A DNA stretch of 64,000 nucleotides from assembly GCA_963576565.1 (NCBI GenBank), contig OY755044.1, positions 51,281,847-51,345,846 on the forward strand, written 5' to 3'. Source of the stretch: Aspidapion aeneum (taxonomy: Eukaryota > Arthropoda > Insecta > Coleoptera > Brentidae). Positions 20,506 through 30,330 of the stretch are shown here, piece after piece. The translations under genes were made by a program, and so were the position numbers. The notes beneath the pieces were generated by a model. The model was not told the DNA's origin. It was given only the letters and a program-made list of their open reading frames with translations, and made no database searches. Numbering within the stretch: the stretch's first letter is position 1; each line of letters begins with the position of its first letter.

Positions 20506-21747
20506 CCTAATTACATACTAGTCAGTCTTGATGTTGTGAGCCTTTTCACAAATGTGTCCAAAGATCTGGTTCTCAGTAATATTAATGAAATTTGGCCTAA
20601 AATTCAGTCTTTTTGCCCCTTCCCCTTGTCAATTTTCCTTGAAATGGTTAATCTGTGCTTTGATACGAGTTATTTTGTGTTCGATAACATTTTTTATAAG
20701 CAAAAATTCGGCACAGCAATGGGCAATCCTGCAAGCCCCATATTGTCTAATATCGTAATGGAAAACCTAATAGAAGCCGTTTTAAATAAGGTAAACTTTA
20801 CAGTACCTCTGCTCAAAATTTATGTAGATGACACAATTATGGCGATACCTAAGTCGGAAGTTAATAACATTTTGAGTTACTTTAATAGTTACCACCATAA
20901 TATACAATTTACACTTGAAAACGAGACTGAGAACAAAGTACCATTCCTAGACACTTTGGTTATAAGAACCACAGAGCAAAAAGTAATTACAACGTGGTAT
21001 GAAAAGGAGATCAGCTCAAATAGAGTATTAAACTTTTATTCAAGACACCCTTTGCATCAAAAATTAGCTATTTTGAAATCCTTAAAAGATAAAATCGTAA
21101 AACTTAGCGATAGTCAATTTCTAAATGATAATCTTCAAAAATTTAAACAAAAAATGAAACTAAACGCATATCCTGAAAATATCTGTAACATTGTTTTGAA
21201 TCAAAATTCCGCTGAAAATACACGAATTGTTAATAATAGTCTACCTACCAAGTATTTTAAGGTTCCCTTCGTGAATGGGCTGTCCCAAAAATTAAAACAA
21301 TTGTTAAACAATGATTCCCATAGAATTGTCTTTTATCATAAAAAAACTGCAAGAAATTTATACTCTTTATTAAAAGACCAACTAAATAAAGATTATGAAT
21401 CTAACGTTATATACAGCATCCCGTGCGAGTATGAATGTGGTAAGATCTATGTTGGGCAAACGAAGCAACTACTAAAAAATAGAGTAGCTGAACATAGACG
21501 GTCTTGCGAGGAAAAGCATAGAAATAAAAAAGAACAAACTGCTTTGGCTGCACACCGTTTCACTGTTAACCACCAATTTAATTTCAACGAAGTCAAGATA
21601 CTTGACAAAGTAAGTAACTATCAAAAAAGGTTGATCAGTGAGATGGTGTGCATCCAATCACATGATAATACAGTCAACAAAAAGACGGACACTGACAATT
21701 TAAGTTCTGTTTACAATAACATAATTAAAAGTTTCATAAAATTTTAA
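20485..21747 (+). CDS. Penelope-like reverse transcriptase and GIY-YIG endonuclease
   Basis: This is a 420-codon open frame. RT motif A is YILVSLDVVSLFTNV (about residues 10-24), KFGTAMGNPASPILSNI is motif B, and the catalytic box is YVDDTIMAI (about 113). KVPFLDTLVI and FYSRHPLHQK follow, typical of the group. A GIY-YIG nuclease closes the protein: IPCEYECGKIYVGQT (about 309-323), LLKNRVAEHRRSC and AAHRFTVNHQFNF. Penelope-like proteins copy RNA at chromosome breaks or nicks made by GIY-YIG. The ATG used here is internal; the true start is lost upstream. Both catalytic domains look complete. Confidence 0.92.
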   Translation: MKDLTLPPNYILVSLDVVSLFTNVSKDLVLSNINEIWPKIQSFCPFPLSIFLEMVNLCFDTSYFVFDNIFYKQKFGTAMGNPASPILSNIVMENLIEAVLNKVNFTVPLLKIYVDDTIMAIPKSEVNNILSYFNSYHHNIQFTLENETENKVPFLDTLVIRTTEQKVITTWYEKEISSNRVLNFYSRHPLHQKLAILKSLKDKIVKLSDSQFLNDNLQKFKQKMKLNAYPENICNIVLNQNSAENTRIVNNSLPTKYFKVPFVNGLSQKLKQLLNNDSHRIVFYHKKTARNLYSLLKDQLNKDYESNVIYSIPCEYECGKIYVGQTKQLLKNRVAEHRRSCEEKHRNKKEQTALAAHRFTVNHQFNFNEVKILDKVSNYQKRLISEMVCIQSHDNTVNKKTDTDNLSSVYNNIIKSFIKF

Positions 21748-22343
21748 AGACTACCAATTCTGTGTCACTGACCGTCTAACGCGAAATTCTTTTTAATTTT
21801 CTTTGTTTTCCATACAAAACAGTTTTTTAACCAGAGTTTGGTATATTTTATCTTATTGCACAGCTCCATTTGACAAGAAAACAAGTAAAATTCGTTTTCA
21901 AAATTATATTTTTTAATAACGTGTTCGACATATACCTACTCTAACAGTTCAAATTTGTCATTTGTGATGTGGTTATATATATCATATAGTACGAAGGTGA
22001 TTATACTTAACAACTCTAGGATTGCATCAAGTTAGGTAAGTGTGCTCATCACCCCCTTTTTATTCTGTATATTCTTTATTTTTAATTGTTCATTTGTGTG
22101 TTGCGTGTTTTAATTCTGGTTGTAATGTACCTTTAAAAAACTATTTTTGTAAAAAATTTTATTAACTAAAAAACCTATCAATTTTCAAATATTTCTTAAT
22201 TAATGCTTAGAGATCAGTTTTAACGTGTATTTTTTTGTCATTTTAGCCTTGATAAAGGTGTTAATAAACATCGAAACGTTGGCTTAGCTTGAAATATCCA
22301 GTTTTATTTTATCCCATATACCGACGATTCAGTAAAACATAAA
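21533..22343 (+). repeat. Penelope-like element, right arm
   Basis: This is the sense partner of the inverted arm: GIY-YIG end, stop at 21747, 3' untranslated region and ribozyme-like motif, ending AAACATAAAT. A further 33 bp (22344-22376) without an arm counterpart lies before the Gypsy LTR resumes. Confidence 0.9.
22235..22290 (+). ncRNA. Hammerhead-like ribozyme motif, right arm copy
   Basis: Order on the plus strand: AGCC (stem I), TTGATAA (core, 22249-22255), one A, GGTGTT, loop AATA, AACATC (stem II, 6 bp with one G-T), GAAA, CGT (minimal stem III), T (expected cleavage after 22280), GGCT (stem I). The layout matches hammerheads reported in Penelope-like terminal repeats. Core C3 and G8 are U and A, a change that keeps their pairing; an extra A precedes stem II. 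Self-cleavage is not proven. Confidence 0.5.
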
Positions 22344-22376
22344 TAACTCCAAGGGATACGAATTGCATTTAATTAT

Positions 22377-22780
22377 AAACTATATATTGTTTTTCTCCTT
22401 GTTTTCAGCACTGTCCACTCCACCAACGGGATGGTTGTGCTAGTTACTGGTGGGAAGCCGGTGGTAGCACTGATACAACCCTGGGAAAGGTATGTCAGGG
22501 CTATTTTAGTTCATCTGTTGAAATCTGCTTTATTTTATTGAGTCGACATGGGGTTCTTGATTTAAGTTATTCGGTGTAGGGGAACCTCGTGCAAAACCGA
22601 CGAAGGAAACTGAAATATTTCATTTTCCACAGGGTTTTATGCTCGGGCAAGAATCCAACAACCTTTTCCACGACCATGTGCTGCCCTAGTACCATGTGCT
22701 AAGGAAACTTCAGGGTGGGCGTGAACAAGACAGGACCCGGTGCAGCAGTGAGGAGATACCTGGACAACACCAGGTTTACA
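22377..22780 (+). repeat. Gypsy 3' LTR, last piece
   Basis: It matches about 3552-3955 (TTTTCAGCACTGTCCACTCC, GGTGGGAAGCCGGTGGTAGC, CATGTGCTGCCCTA), including the splice-like junctions. The right edge near GTTTACA is approximate; AATAA, the word before the 5' LTR, occurs one base further on. Confidence 0.75.
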
Positions 22781-23871
22781 AAATAAAACACATTTTTTTA
22801 TTTTAACCACAATATAATCAAGGACCAAGGTAGGAGCCAGCTTTCAGATATAATCTTTTCACATAAATCTTCAATATAATTTAGACATAATCTTTCATAC
22901 AAATTTTCAATATAATTTAGACGTACTCTTTTCATATATAATTTTTCACAGTATAATTTCAACATTGCTTGTAAACGCAAGGTAACGGTATGACGTCATG
23001 ACCACCATTTTGCGGCGTATTTACTACATTGACTTGTTTTCATTTATTTAGGATAATTTTCCTTTAAGTTTAAAGTGCCTTGCTATTTTGGCCCTATTAA
23101 ATTGATTGGTATTTTTCTCAGGTTTTATATACAAGATGAACTAAATCTTTGCGTTATTTGTACAGCCTAGTGACCAACTTTGCAGAGACAAAAGAGCGAT
23201 GAGGTTATATTTTTTTTTGCGGTTTCCTTACATTGTTTTACATCATGGGGTGGATCTCGGACTGGGTTGCTGTCTGTCTCATTCTACCCAACGTAGAATG
23301 ATGACAGCAGATATTTGGTCCAGATCTCTCCTATGATGGAATGATTTTGGAAGTATATATTTTTTTAAAAAATCATTTATATTATTGAGTCTTACACTAC
23401 TGACTCAAATGTAGGTACACTACGACCTGTTGGAGATTCTACCCGTAAGTCCATCTACCTGTAAAGTGTTTCTGTTTGTGTCATTTCAACTCATTCAGAA
23501 TCTTTTATTAGTCAATTTTTTTTGTTTTTCTTAATTACACAAATACTCTGGAAGCCTCGGAAGTAGGTAGAGTTTCATTGTTTGGCTACAACGTTTGGGT
23601 TGAACTGTATTTTATTTAAGATCTTCTTTGTAAAACATTGATGACTGTGGCGCTTAAAATTTTCTTATTTCTGAACCCCCCTTCTCCATTGTATAAAGGT
23701 TACCGGGCATATCAATGTTTTACCTAGCTGGAAAATACGGTTCTGCTTCTAGATATTTGTTTAATTATTCAGTAATTTTTATAGTGTCACAAAATGGCGG
23801 CAACGTCTTTTAGCTTGCCACAAATGGCACCCAACGCATTTTAGTTTGCCACAATAATAATGCCAAGTTGT
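22781..23871. other. Gene-free spacer with a short tandem repeat
   Basis: No gene is supported. Near 22841-22961 about three imperfect copies of a 38-40-bp unit occur, built around ATAATCTTTTCA and TTCAATATAATTTAGAC. The rest is unremarkable AT-rich sequence, probably the older target DNA into which the Gypsy and hAT-like elements inserted. Confidence 0.5.
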
Positions 23872-24370
23872 CTAAGCGCTAGTGGTGTGCAAATACTATC
23901 TACTCGATACTTTAATAATATCTGATACAAGCACAAATTCGAAGTAATCGATCCTTCGACGCCAAATACCCGTTACTCGAATCTCGAATGGGACCGAAAC
24001 CGAAGTGTTACTTTCGTGTCAATCATATCGGCAACGGCCGTAGAGTACTTGCAATCATTTGGACCGATATTTATTTACTTAAATATTTGATTATTTGATT
24101 CAATACTGTTCATGTGTTATATCTAGTGGGGTGGCTTATCTGGCGCAGTGTTGCCAGGCTCAGAAATGTATTTTCCCCAGAATGTATTTGAAAAGTTGCC
24201 AGATTTTGAACAAAATACCCCAGATTAATATATCTACATTTATGTAATAAAAAAAAATGTGTGTGCTTAAGACCACACGGCAGAAGTGTAAACTTCAACA
24301 AGGCAAAATTAATAATACTGGCCCATATATTCTGCAAAGCAGACCGAACCAAACTCTTCTGTGTACTGGC

Positions 24371-24955
24371 TGAATCGCCGGGGTTCAGTATCACGAAAAT
24401 TATTAGAATGGACTGTAATTAATTAATGTTGCTGGTTTTAAATTATCACACAATTTATGGATACCTCAAAAAACTCTCCAAGGTGTAAGCCTGTCCAAAA
24501 GTAAGAAATGGCGAGAAAAAAAAGCTGATCATAAAGTGGCGAATGGCACTAACCTCTTGTGTGATTCCTGTCGGTCCTGGGGGCCCCACTTGCAGGATCT
24601 CTCCAATTCTTCTCCAACTTCGTCGGCACACTGTAGACGGTTTTTTTGAGTATTTTTGAAACACAAACAGTCAATGGGACAGCCAAGGAAATAGCAAAAT
24701 CACAGTAATTTGTAAAATGACTTGAGCAGTATGGCTGCCGAAAAGCAAGTGTCTTTTTAATATTTTTTTCTCTATCATTAGTTCCTGATTCCCACACGTG
24801 CCAATGAGGGAGCCACCTTATGGATTAAAAATATTATTTTTCACGAAATATTTTTAAATTGCCGGGGCCTACGAGTTTTGAAGGCCTCACTTAAAAAATA
24901 AAATAAAATACTAAAAATTAACAAAAACTAAAAAGTAACATTCGCGGAGCGAACA
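24371..24955 (-). repeat. BEL A 3' LTR
   Basis: On the plus strand it runs TGAATCGCCGGGG ... GCGGAGCGAACA and matches 32713-33297. In element sense it starts TGTTCGC. The purine tract GGTGGGTGGAA (complement of 24956-24966) lies directly before it. Confidence 0.92.
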
Positions 24956-25178
24956 TTCCACCCACCATAACCTAAGGTTTTTAACCCAGGTAACTTAAAT
25001 ATATAAAAAAAAATCATAAGGAAAAATAAGAGAAATTTTCTGCTCATTATTTTCCCAACCATAGCCCACGGGGGCGTAAAAAAAAATTAAAATAAAAGAA
25101 AATAAATATACGCGGTTGTAACCATACGAATCTATACCGCTAGTGTATCAGTAGAGGAAATAGGTATAAATTGTAAAA

Positions 25179-28100
25179 TTAGTTTACTGGCAGCGGGCAC
25201 ACTTTTACAACTGGCCGCTGCATAACTCCGTTTGGAGTTTTTAGAGTTACGACTCTAACAATCCCGTCAGCGCCTGGATGCACTGCGGTAACGCGAGCCA
25301 TAGCCCATTGGAGGGGGGGCCTTTGTTCATTTTTTATTAAAACTAGCGTGCCAATCTCAATACGACCACTGTCCTCACACCACTTTGCTCGTTGTTGCAA
25401 GGTATGCAGGTACTCCTGCTGCCAACGTTGCCAAAAATCAGCATGCATTCGCTGAATAAGTTGCCACCTATTTAGCCTGTTAAGTTGGATGTGTGACAAA
25501 TCAGGATCAGGTAGACCAGAATTTACTGGTTCCTGAGTTAAAAAATGTGCCGGCGTAAGAGATTGGAGATCGTTGGGATCATTCGATATGGCACAAAGAG
25601 GCCTTGAGTTCAATACTGACTCAATTTGAGTAAGAAAGGTATACATTTCCTCATAGGTGAGGATTTGATCACCTAGTACTCTATATAGGTGAGTTTTTAC
25701 CGACTTCACACCCGCTTCTGCTAAACCGTTAAAATGAGGGGCTCCTGGACTATTAAAATTCCATTGGATGGACACCGTCTGGGTGGCTAATTTAAAATAT
25801 TCCAATATTTGCCTATTCGCTCCAATAAACGAAGTTCCCTGATCACTGATGATTTCTGAGCATCGACCCCTACGAGCAACAAATCTCCTAAATGCGGCAA
25901 TAAATGCCTCGGAAGTGAGGTCAGATACTAGTTCCAAGTGTATAGCTTTAACAGCACAACACACGAACACGCATACATAAGCCTTTAAAGACCTGGCTCC
26001 TCGAGATTTACTCATGGTGATCGCAATGGGACCTGCGTAATCAAGACAGACAGCAGAAAAGACCTTAAGTTGAGACACTCGAACTGCTGGCAAGTCTGCC
26101 ATCTTTGGATTATGAGATTTTGATTTCGAACGAAAACATTTAATGCATTGAGCAAAAACTTGATAAATAGCAGAACGCGGAGAAAGAATCCAAAATTGTT
26201 GCAGTATAAGACAATGAAGGGTCTGAAAGCCAGGGTGCAAATTATTTTTGTGTACCCATTCTACGATTAACTCGGTCAACCGGTGAGATTTGGGTAAAAG
26301 CAACGGATGCTTCACATCGTAGGATAGCATCGAATGTCTCAGCCTACCACCCACCCTGAGGCAACCACCTTCGTCTAGAAAGACTGCTAATTTTCTAAAC
26401 AACTTTGGAAGTAATTGATTTTTGTTTAGGTTTTCAAAAATATCACCAAAACAAAATTGTTGGACATGTCGAACGACAGTAACAAGAGCTTCTTGGATCT
26501 CAATGGGAGACAAAACTCCTGTTCTCTTATTTTCACGACCTTTTCCTGTGTTATGAATAAATCTAAGGACAAAGGCAATCACATTTAAAATAGTTCTAAA
26601 TGACGAATAACGAAAAATCTCTAGAGTGATGAAATGGTCATCAAAAGTAGCCTTTAGAACAATAGTTCTTTCTTCTTCACAAACCTCCTGAGATAGAAAG
26701 TCCGTGAATCTAGGCTGAGTGGGCCAAAGTTCAATGCTTTGACATAGCCAAGAGGGGCCTTGAAACCACAAACTGTGATTTTTGAGTTCAGCTGGCTGCA
26801 ACCCCCTAGAAGCGCAATCAGCAGGATTATCTGCGGTGGGGACATAATGCCAGCTTGAGAAAGAAATAAGCTCATGGATGTGAGATACTCGGTTAGCTAC
26901 AAAGGGCTTCCAGCGATGGGCTGACAAAGCTAACCATGCCAACGTGACTTGAGAATCCGACCATGCAAAAATAGCATCAAAGTTTGCATATCGTGCATAC
27001 ACTTGTTTGACATAAAAAACAAGATCACTCAAAAGAACAGCAGCGACTAATTCCATGCGGGGATTCGACTTAATTATTTTAAGAGCTGCAACCCTTGATT
27101 TTCCTGTGACTAAAGACACATGGATATTTCCCTGCGAGTCCTCGCACTTTAAATAAACAGCAGCTCCGTAGCCAAACTGGGAGGCGTCACAGAAACCGTG
27201 TATTTCAATGCGAGCAGGTTGATCTATGAAAATTCGCCTAGGAATGGCAAGGTGAGCTAACTCGGGGAGCTCCAGTTTAAACTGTTTCCACAGTTGACAA
27301 ACATCTGCACTGGGTGCATCGTCCCAACCTGCCTTAGAAAGCCACAATCTCTGCATAATGCTTTTAGCTAACAGCACAACTGGGGATAAAAATCCTAGAG
27401 GATCGTAAATACGAAAGATTTGGCTAAGAATATTCCTTTTGGTGCATGAGAGATGTGTGGGTGTACAATTATATGAAAAAATGTCAATGGTCGGGTTCCA
27501 TTGTAAGCCTAGAACTTTAATGAAAAGGGGTTCCTCTTTATCAAATGAACAGGGCATTTGTAAATGTGAGGACGAAACACCAGAGAGGACGGCTTCATGA
27601 TTGCTGGCCCATTTTCGCAGTTCAAAATGACCTTTTTTCAAAAGAGCTATGAGCTCCTGCTGTAAGCTGAGCAAGGATTCAATCAAGTTGGCTCCCGCCA
27701 CACAGTCATCTACAAAAATTTGATGTCTCAAAACCTCAGCTGCTTGAGGATAATTATGACCTTCTAGATTTGCCAACTCTTGCATAGTTTTAAGAGCTAA
27801 ATAAGGCGAACTAGAAACTCCATAAGTAACTGTACCAAGTGCATATTCCTGCAAAGGTTCCCGCTCTGAAAAACGCCAAAGAATTCTCTGGAAGTCTTTG
27901 TGGGCGGGGTTTACAAGAATCTGCCTGTACATTTGGCGCACATCACAAATGAGGACATAAGGATGAAACCTAAATTGCAAGAGAATAGACACAATATCCT
28001 GCTGAAGTTTAGGACCTGTCAGCTGAGTATCATTTAACGATACTCCATTAGAGCTAGAGCAAGAAGCGTCAAAAACTACTCTAATTTTCCCATCTTTGTA

Positions 28101-28950
28101 GATGCAAAAATGAGGAATATAATAAGCCGTGGGCGAAGCGTATTGGGACTTCATAGAAATCAAGGACATATGGCCTGATTCAAGATAGTCTTTCATAAAA
28201 TCAATATACGAACTCTTAAGGAGAGTGTCTTTAAGTAAACGCTTTTCAAGCATAATAAACCTTTTTAATGCTTGATTATAAGAATTTCCAAGCTTGGACT
28301 CGGCATATTTAAAAGGTAGTGAGACTACAAATTGTCCAGAGGGGACACGATAAGTGGTATCTTTGTAGATCTCCTCACATTTTATCTCATCGGGAGACAT
28401 AGGGAGAGGTTTGGAAATATTTTCTAGTTCCCAAAACTTTTGTAGGCACAAATCGAGCGTGGGCTCAGTGGAAACATGAAGGCTGATCAAGTGGCTAGAA
28501 AGGGTTGAGCATTGGGCTCTGCCCTGCAAAATCCAACCAAAAGCAGTCTTAAGAGCGACCGGTTGGTCAGAAATACCAACGACTTTTCCAGTCTCTAATA
28601 TATAAGGTACTAATTCAGCCCCAATTAAAATATCAACTGGGCCAGGAATATGAAATTTAGGATCTGCCATGGGCAGGTTTCGAATGTACTCCCATTTGGA
28701 GGAATCAACAACCATTTTTGGCTGGTTTGAACAGATTTTTGGCACTATGATTGCTTTAAAATCAAAAAGAGGTTCAGATTTCCCGCAAGGGCGGATTTGG
28801 CACTGAATTAAGCCACGCCTACAGACAGAAGCCATATTGTTTAGCCCTTCTATAGGAATAGAAAACTTTTGACATGGTAAACCCAATCTATTAGCACATT
28901 CCTGAGAGATGAAATGACCCATACTACCTGTATCCTCATCAGACGTACCT
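25179..28950 (-). CDS. pol: BEL A pol: protease, RT, RNase H, integrase
   Basis: A single open frame of about 1255 codons after the protease frameshift. Seen in order: protease end (DTGSMGHFIS, GAELVPYILETGKVVGIS), RT (DVRQMYRQILVNP, GTVTYGVSSSPYLALKTM, catalytic box FVDDCVAGA), RNase H (IHGFCDASQFGYGAAVY, RMELVAAVLLSDLV, AFAWSDSQVTLAWL-like blocks, NPADCASRG), integrase zinc domain (NNLHPGFQTLHCLI, CIKCFRSK) and catalytic core (CLDYAGPI, ISDQGTSF, GLAEAGVKS), then RWQLIQRMHADFWQRW and RPVVKVCPLP. All catalytic Asp/Glu residues are present. There is no own start codon; it is translated as part of Gag-Pol. The open frame upstream to 29072 is out of frame with the real protein. Confidence 0.92.
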
Positions 28951-29419
28951 TTTGAAACTGGCCATACTGATCCTTGATATCCGCCTCTACGGTTGACAAA
29001 AGGATTGTCGATTGGGCCGAGAGAAGGGAAGAACCAACCAGGGGAACATTTGAGGGCAGGGTCATTCCACAAGTTGAACCTGAATCACCTAATGGAGGTG
29101 GAGGGGGTACCACATTACCGTGACCTAATGGAGGTGCACTCGAATTGGAACCCTGCTCGGACTCTCTTCGTGGAAAGTGAAGAAGACTGTGGTGGGGGTA
29201 ATTACAGGATTTGCAACGAACTGAGTTGGGACACTGTTTGACAGAGTGGGAAGAAGTTTTTAAACAATTAAAACAAAATTTGTGCTCTCGAACTAACTGC
29301 GATCGTTCCTGGGGTGTTTTTGCCAAAAAGGTTTGGCATCTATATAAAACATGATAACCTGAACAGGCAATACAGCGCATTTTTAGATTATTTTTATCGC
29401 CTTGATTTTGTTCAGTCAT
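28944..29419 (-). pseudogene. BEL A Gag nucleocapsid and start of protease
   Basis: The frame encodes three Cys/His clusters usual for BEL Gag (CIACSGYHVLYRC, CFNCLKTSSHSVKQC, CKSCNYPHHSLLHF), a Pro-rich linker and the start of protease (ILLSTVEADIKDQYGQFQKVR). At 28943-28949 a one-base loss shifts the protease active site (DTGS) into the pol frame. Another shift near 29420-29440 separates it from the capsid part. The ATG at 29417-29419 lies at that junction and is probably not a real start. Confidence 0.85.
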
Positions 29420-30324
29420 AAAACTTGAAAAATTATGTTTTTATTCCCCGAATGAAACCCTTTTTTGGAAAAATGAGTACTAGGGACACTCATTAATTGC
29501 GCAGAGTCTAATGCTTTGCAATACTCCTCCAAAAAATTACATACATTTGAAAAAGTAGGCATTTCCGTATTACGATATTCTTTCTCAAATTCAGTGCGAG
29601 TATTTTCGTCTAATTTTGGTAGCATCAAATTAAATAGCAAAAAATCCCAACTGTCAACATCCAATTTTAAACCTTTCAGGGCAGCAATATTTTCACAAAA
29701 TGAATCCAATAATGCTCGGAGTTCTTTGGCAGAGGGCTTTAGAACTGCGGGAGCGTTAAAAATTTCTTGATAATGAGCAGTAGCGGTATAGCGCTTGTTG
29801 CCATATCTCTTTATCAAAGCTTCGTAAGCAATTAAATAATTGTTCTCAGTTATTGGCAAGTTTTTAATAACGTTAAAAGCGTCTTTTTTAAATGACATAT
29901 GTAAATAATGAAATTTTTGTATATCAGAAAAGTTGGCGTTATCGTGCACCAAACTTCTATACATATCTATAAAAGTCGACCATTGTTTGACGTCACCTTC
30001 AAAGCTAGGGACATCTAGTTTAATCCGCAAATTATTTTGAGAACTATCCTGTACGGTATGGCTAGTGTTTTGTAAAGATGCAGGGGCATCTTCTACATAA
30101 ATAACACGTTTAAACGATTTTATCCCATAATAATACTGGTCTGCATTTTTTCGTACAGCATCATGGGTGTCAAATTCCGAATCGTCTTCGAGACACATTA
30201 TAATAGAATTATGATTTTTACAAAACTCATCATACATTTGCTCGCTTTCATCTGCGCGAACCAAAAATTGCACTTTTTTTGAAGTATCCGTTTCTAATGT
30301 TTTGCCTAAATCAAAGGTTTCTTT
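29416..30324 (-). pseudogene. gag: BEL A Gag, capsid part
   Basis: The typical BEL Gag core is seen: LDVPSFEGDVKQWSTFIDMYRSLVHDN, IQKFHYLHMSFKKDAF, ALIKRYGNKRYTATAHYQ, KELRALLDSFCENIAALKGL, FLLFNLMLPKLDENTRTEFE. It forms the virus-like particle. The first residues lie at 32186-32239 beyond the LINE insertion; the two flanks join in frame at the LINE target site. The frame runs off into a stop (FQVL) because of an indel near 29432. Confidence 0.85.
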
Positions 30325-30330
30325 AAGCCT

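Larger units (their letters stand above)
19259..22376 (+). mobile_element. Penelope-like element with 0.8-kb inverted arms
   Basis: A sense copy (about 20104-22376) is preceded by a partial copy in reverse orientation (19259-20066). The left arm is therefore the complement of the GIY-YIG end plus 3' region at 21533-22343. This head arrangement is known for Penelope elements. The element interrupts the Gypsy LTR; AAACTATATATT occurs on both sides (19249-19260 and about 22377-22388), a plausible 11-12-bp target duplication. The RT N-terminus is missing and one frameshift is present, so the copy is inactive. Confidence 0.85.
1605..22780 (+). mobile_element. Gypsy-type LTR retrotransposon, composite with nested insertions
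   Basis: Long direct repeats starting TGTAACGTGTC flank a coding region in the order gag, protease, RT, RNase H, integrase, which is Ty3/Gypsy order. The polypurine tract GGGGGAGGGA (9534-9543) lies just before the 3' copy. The 3' LTR is broken into three pieces (9547-10335, 19094-19258, 22377-22780) by a LINE and by a Penelope-like element. No env-like frame follows integrase. The coding region has several frameshifts and a stop, so the copy is dead. The right end and a primer binding site could not be fixed; AATAA occurs at both outer edges, but offset, so the target duplication is unproven. Confidence 0.75.

Noticed and set aside
22841..22961. CRISPR-like array
   Set aside because: The three 38-40-bp units are imperfect and adjacent, without constant spacers, in an animal genome.
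28993..29241. Plus-strand 82-codon frame
   Set aside because: It is antisense to BEL A gag and protease and has no domain; a shadow frame.
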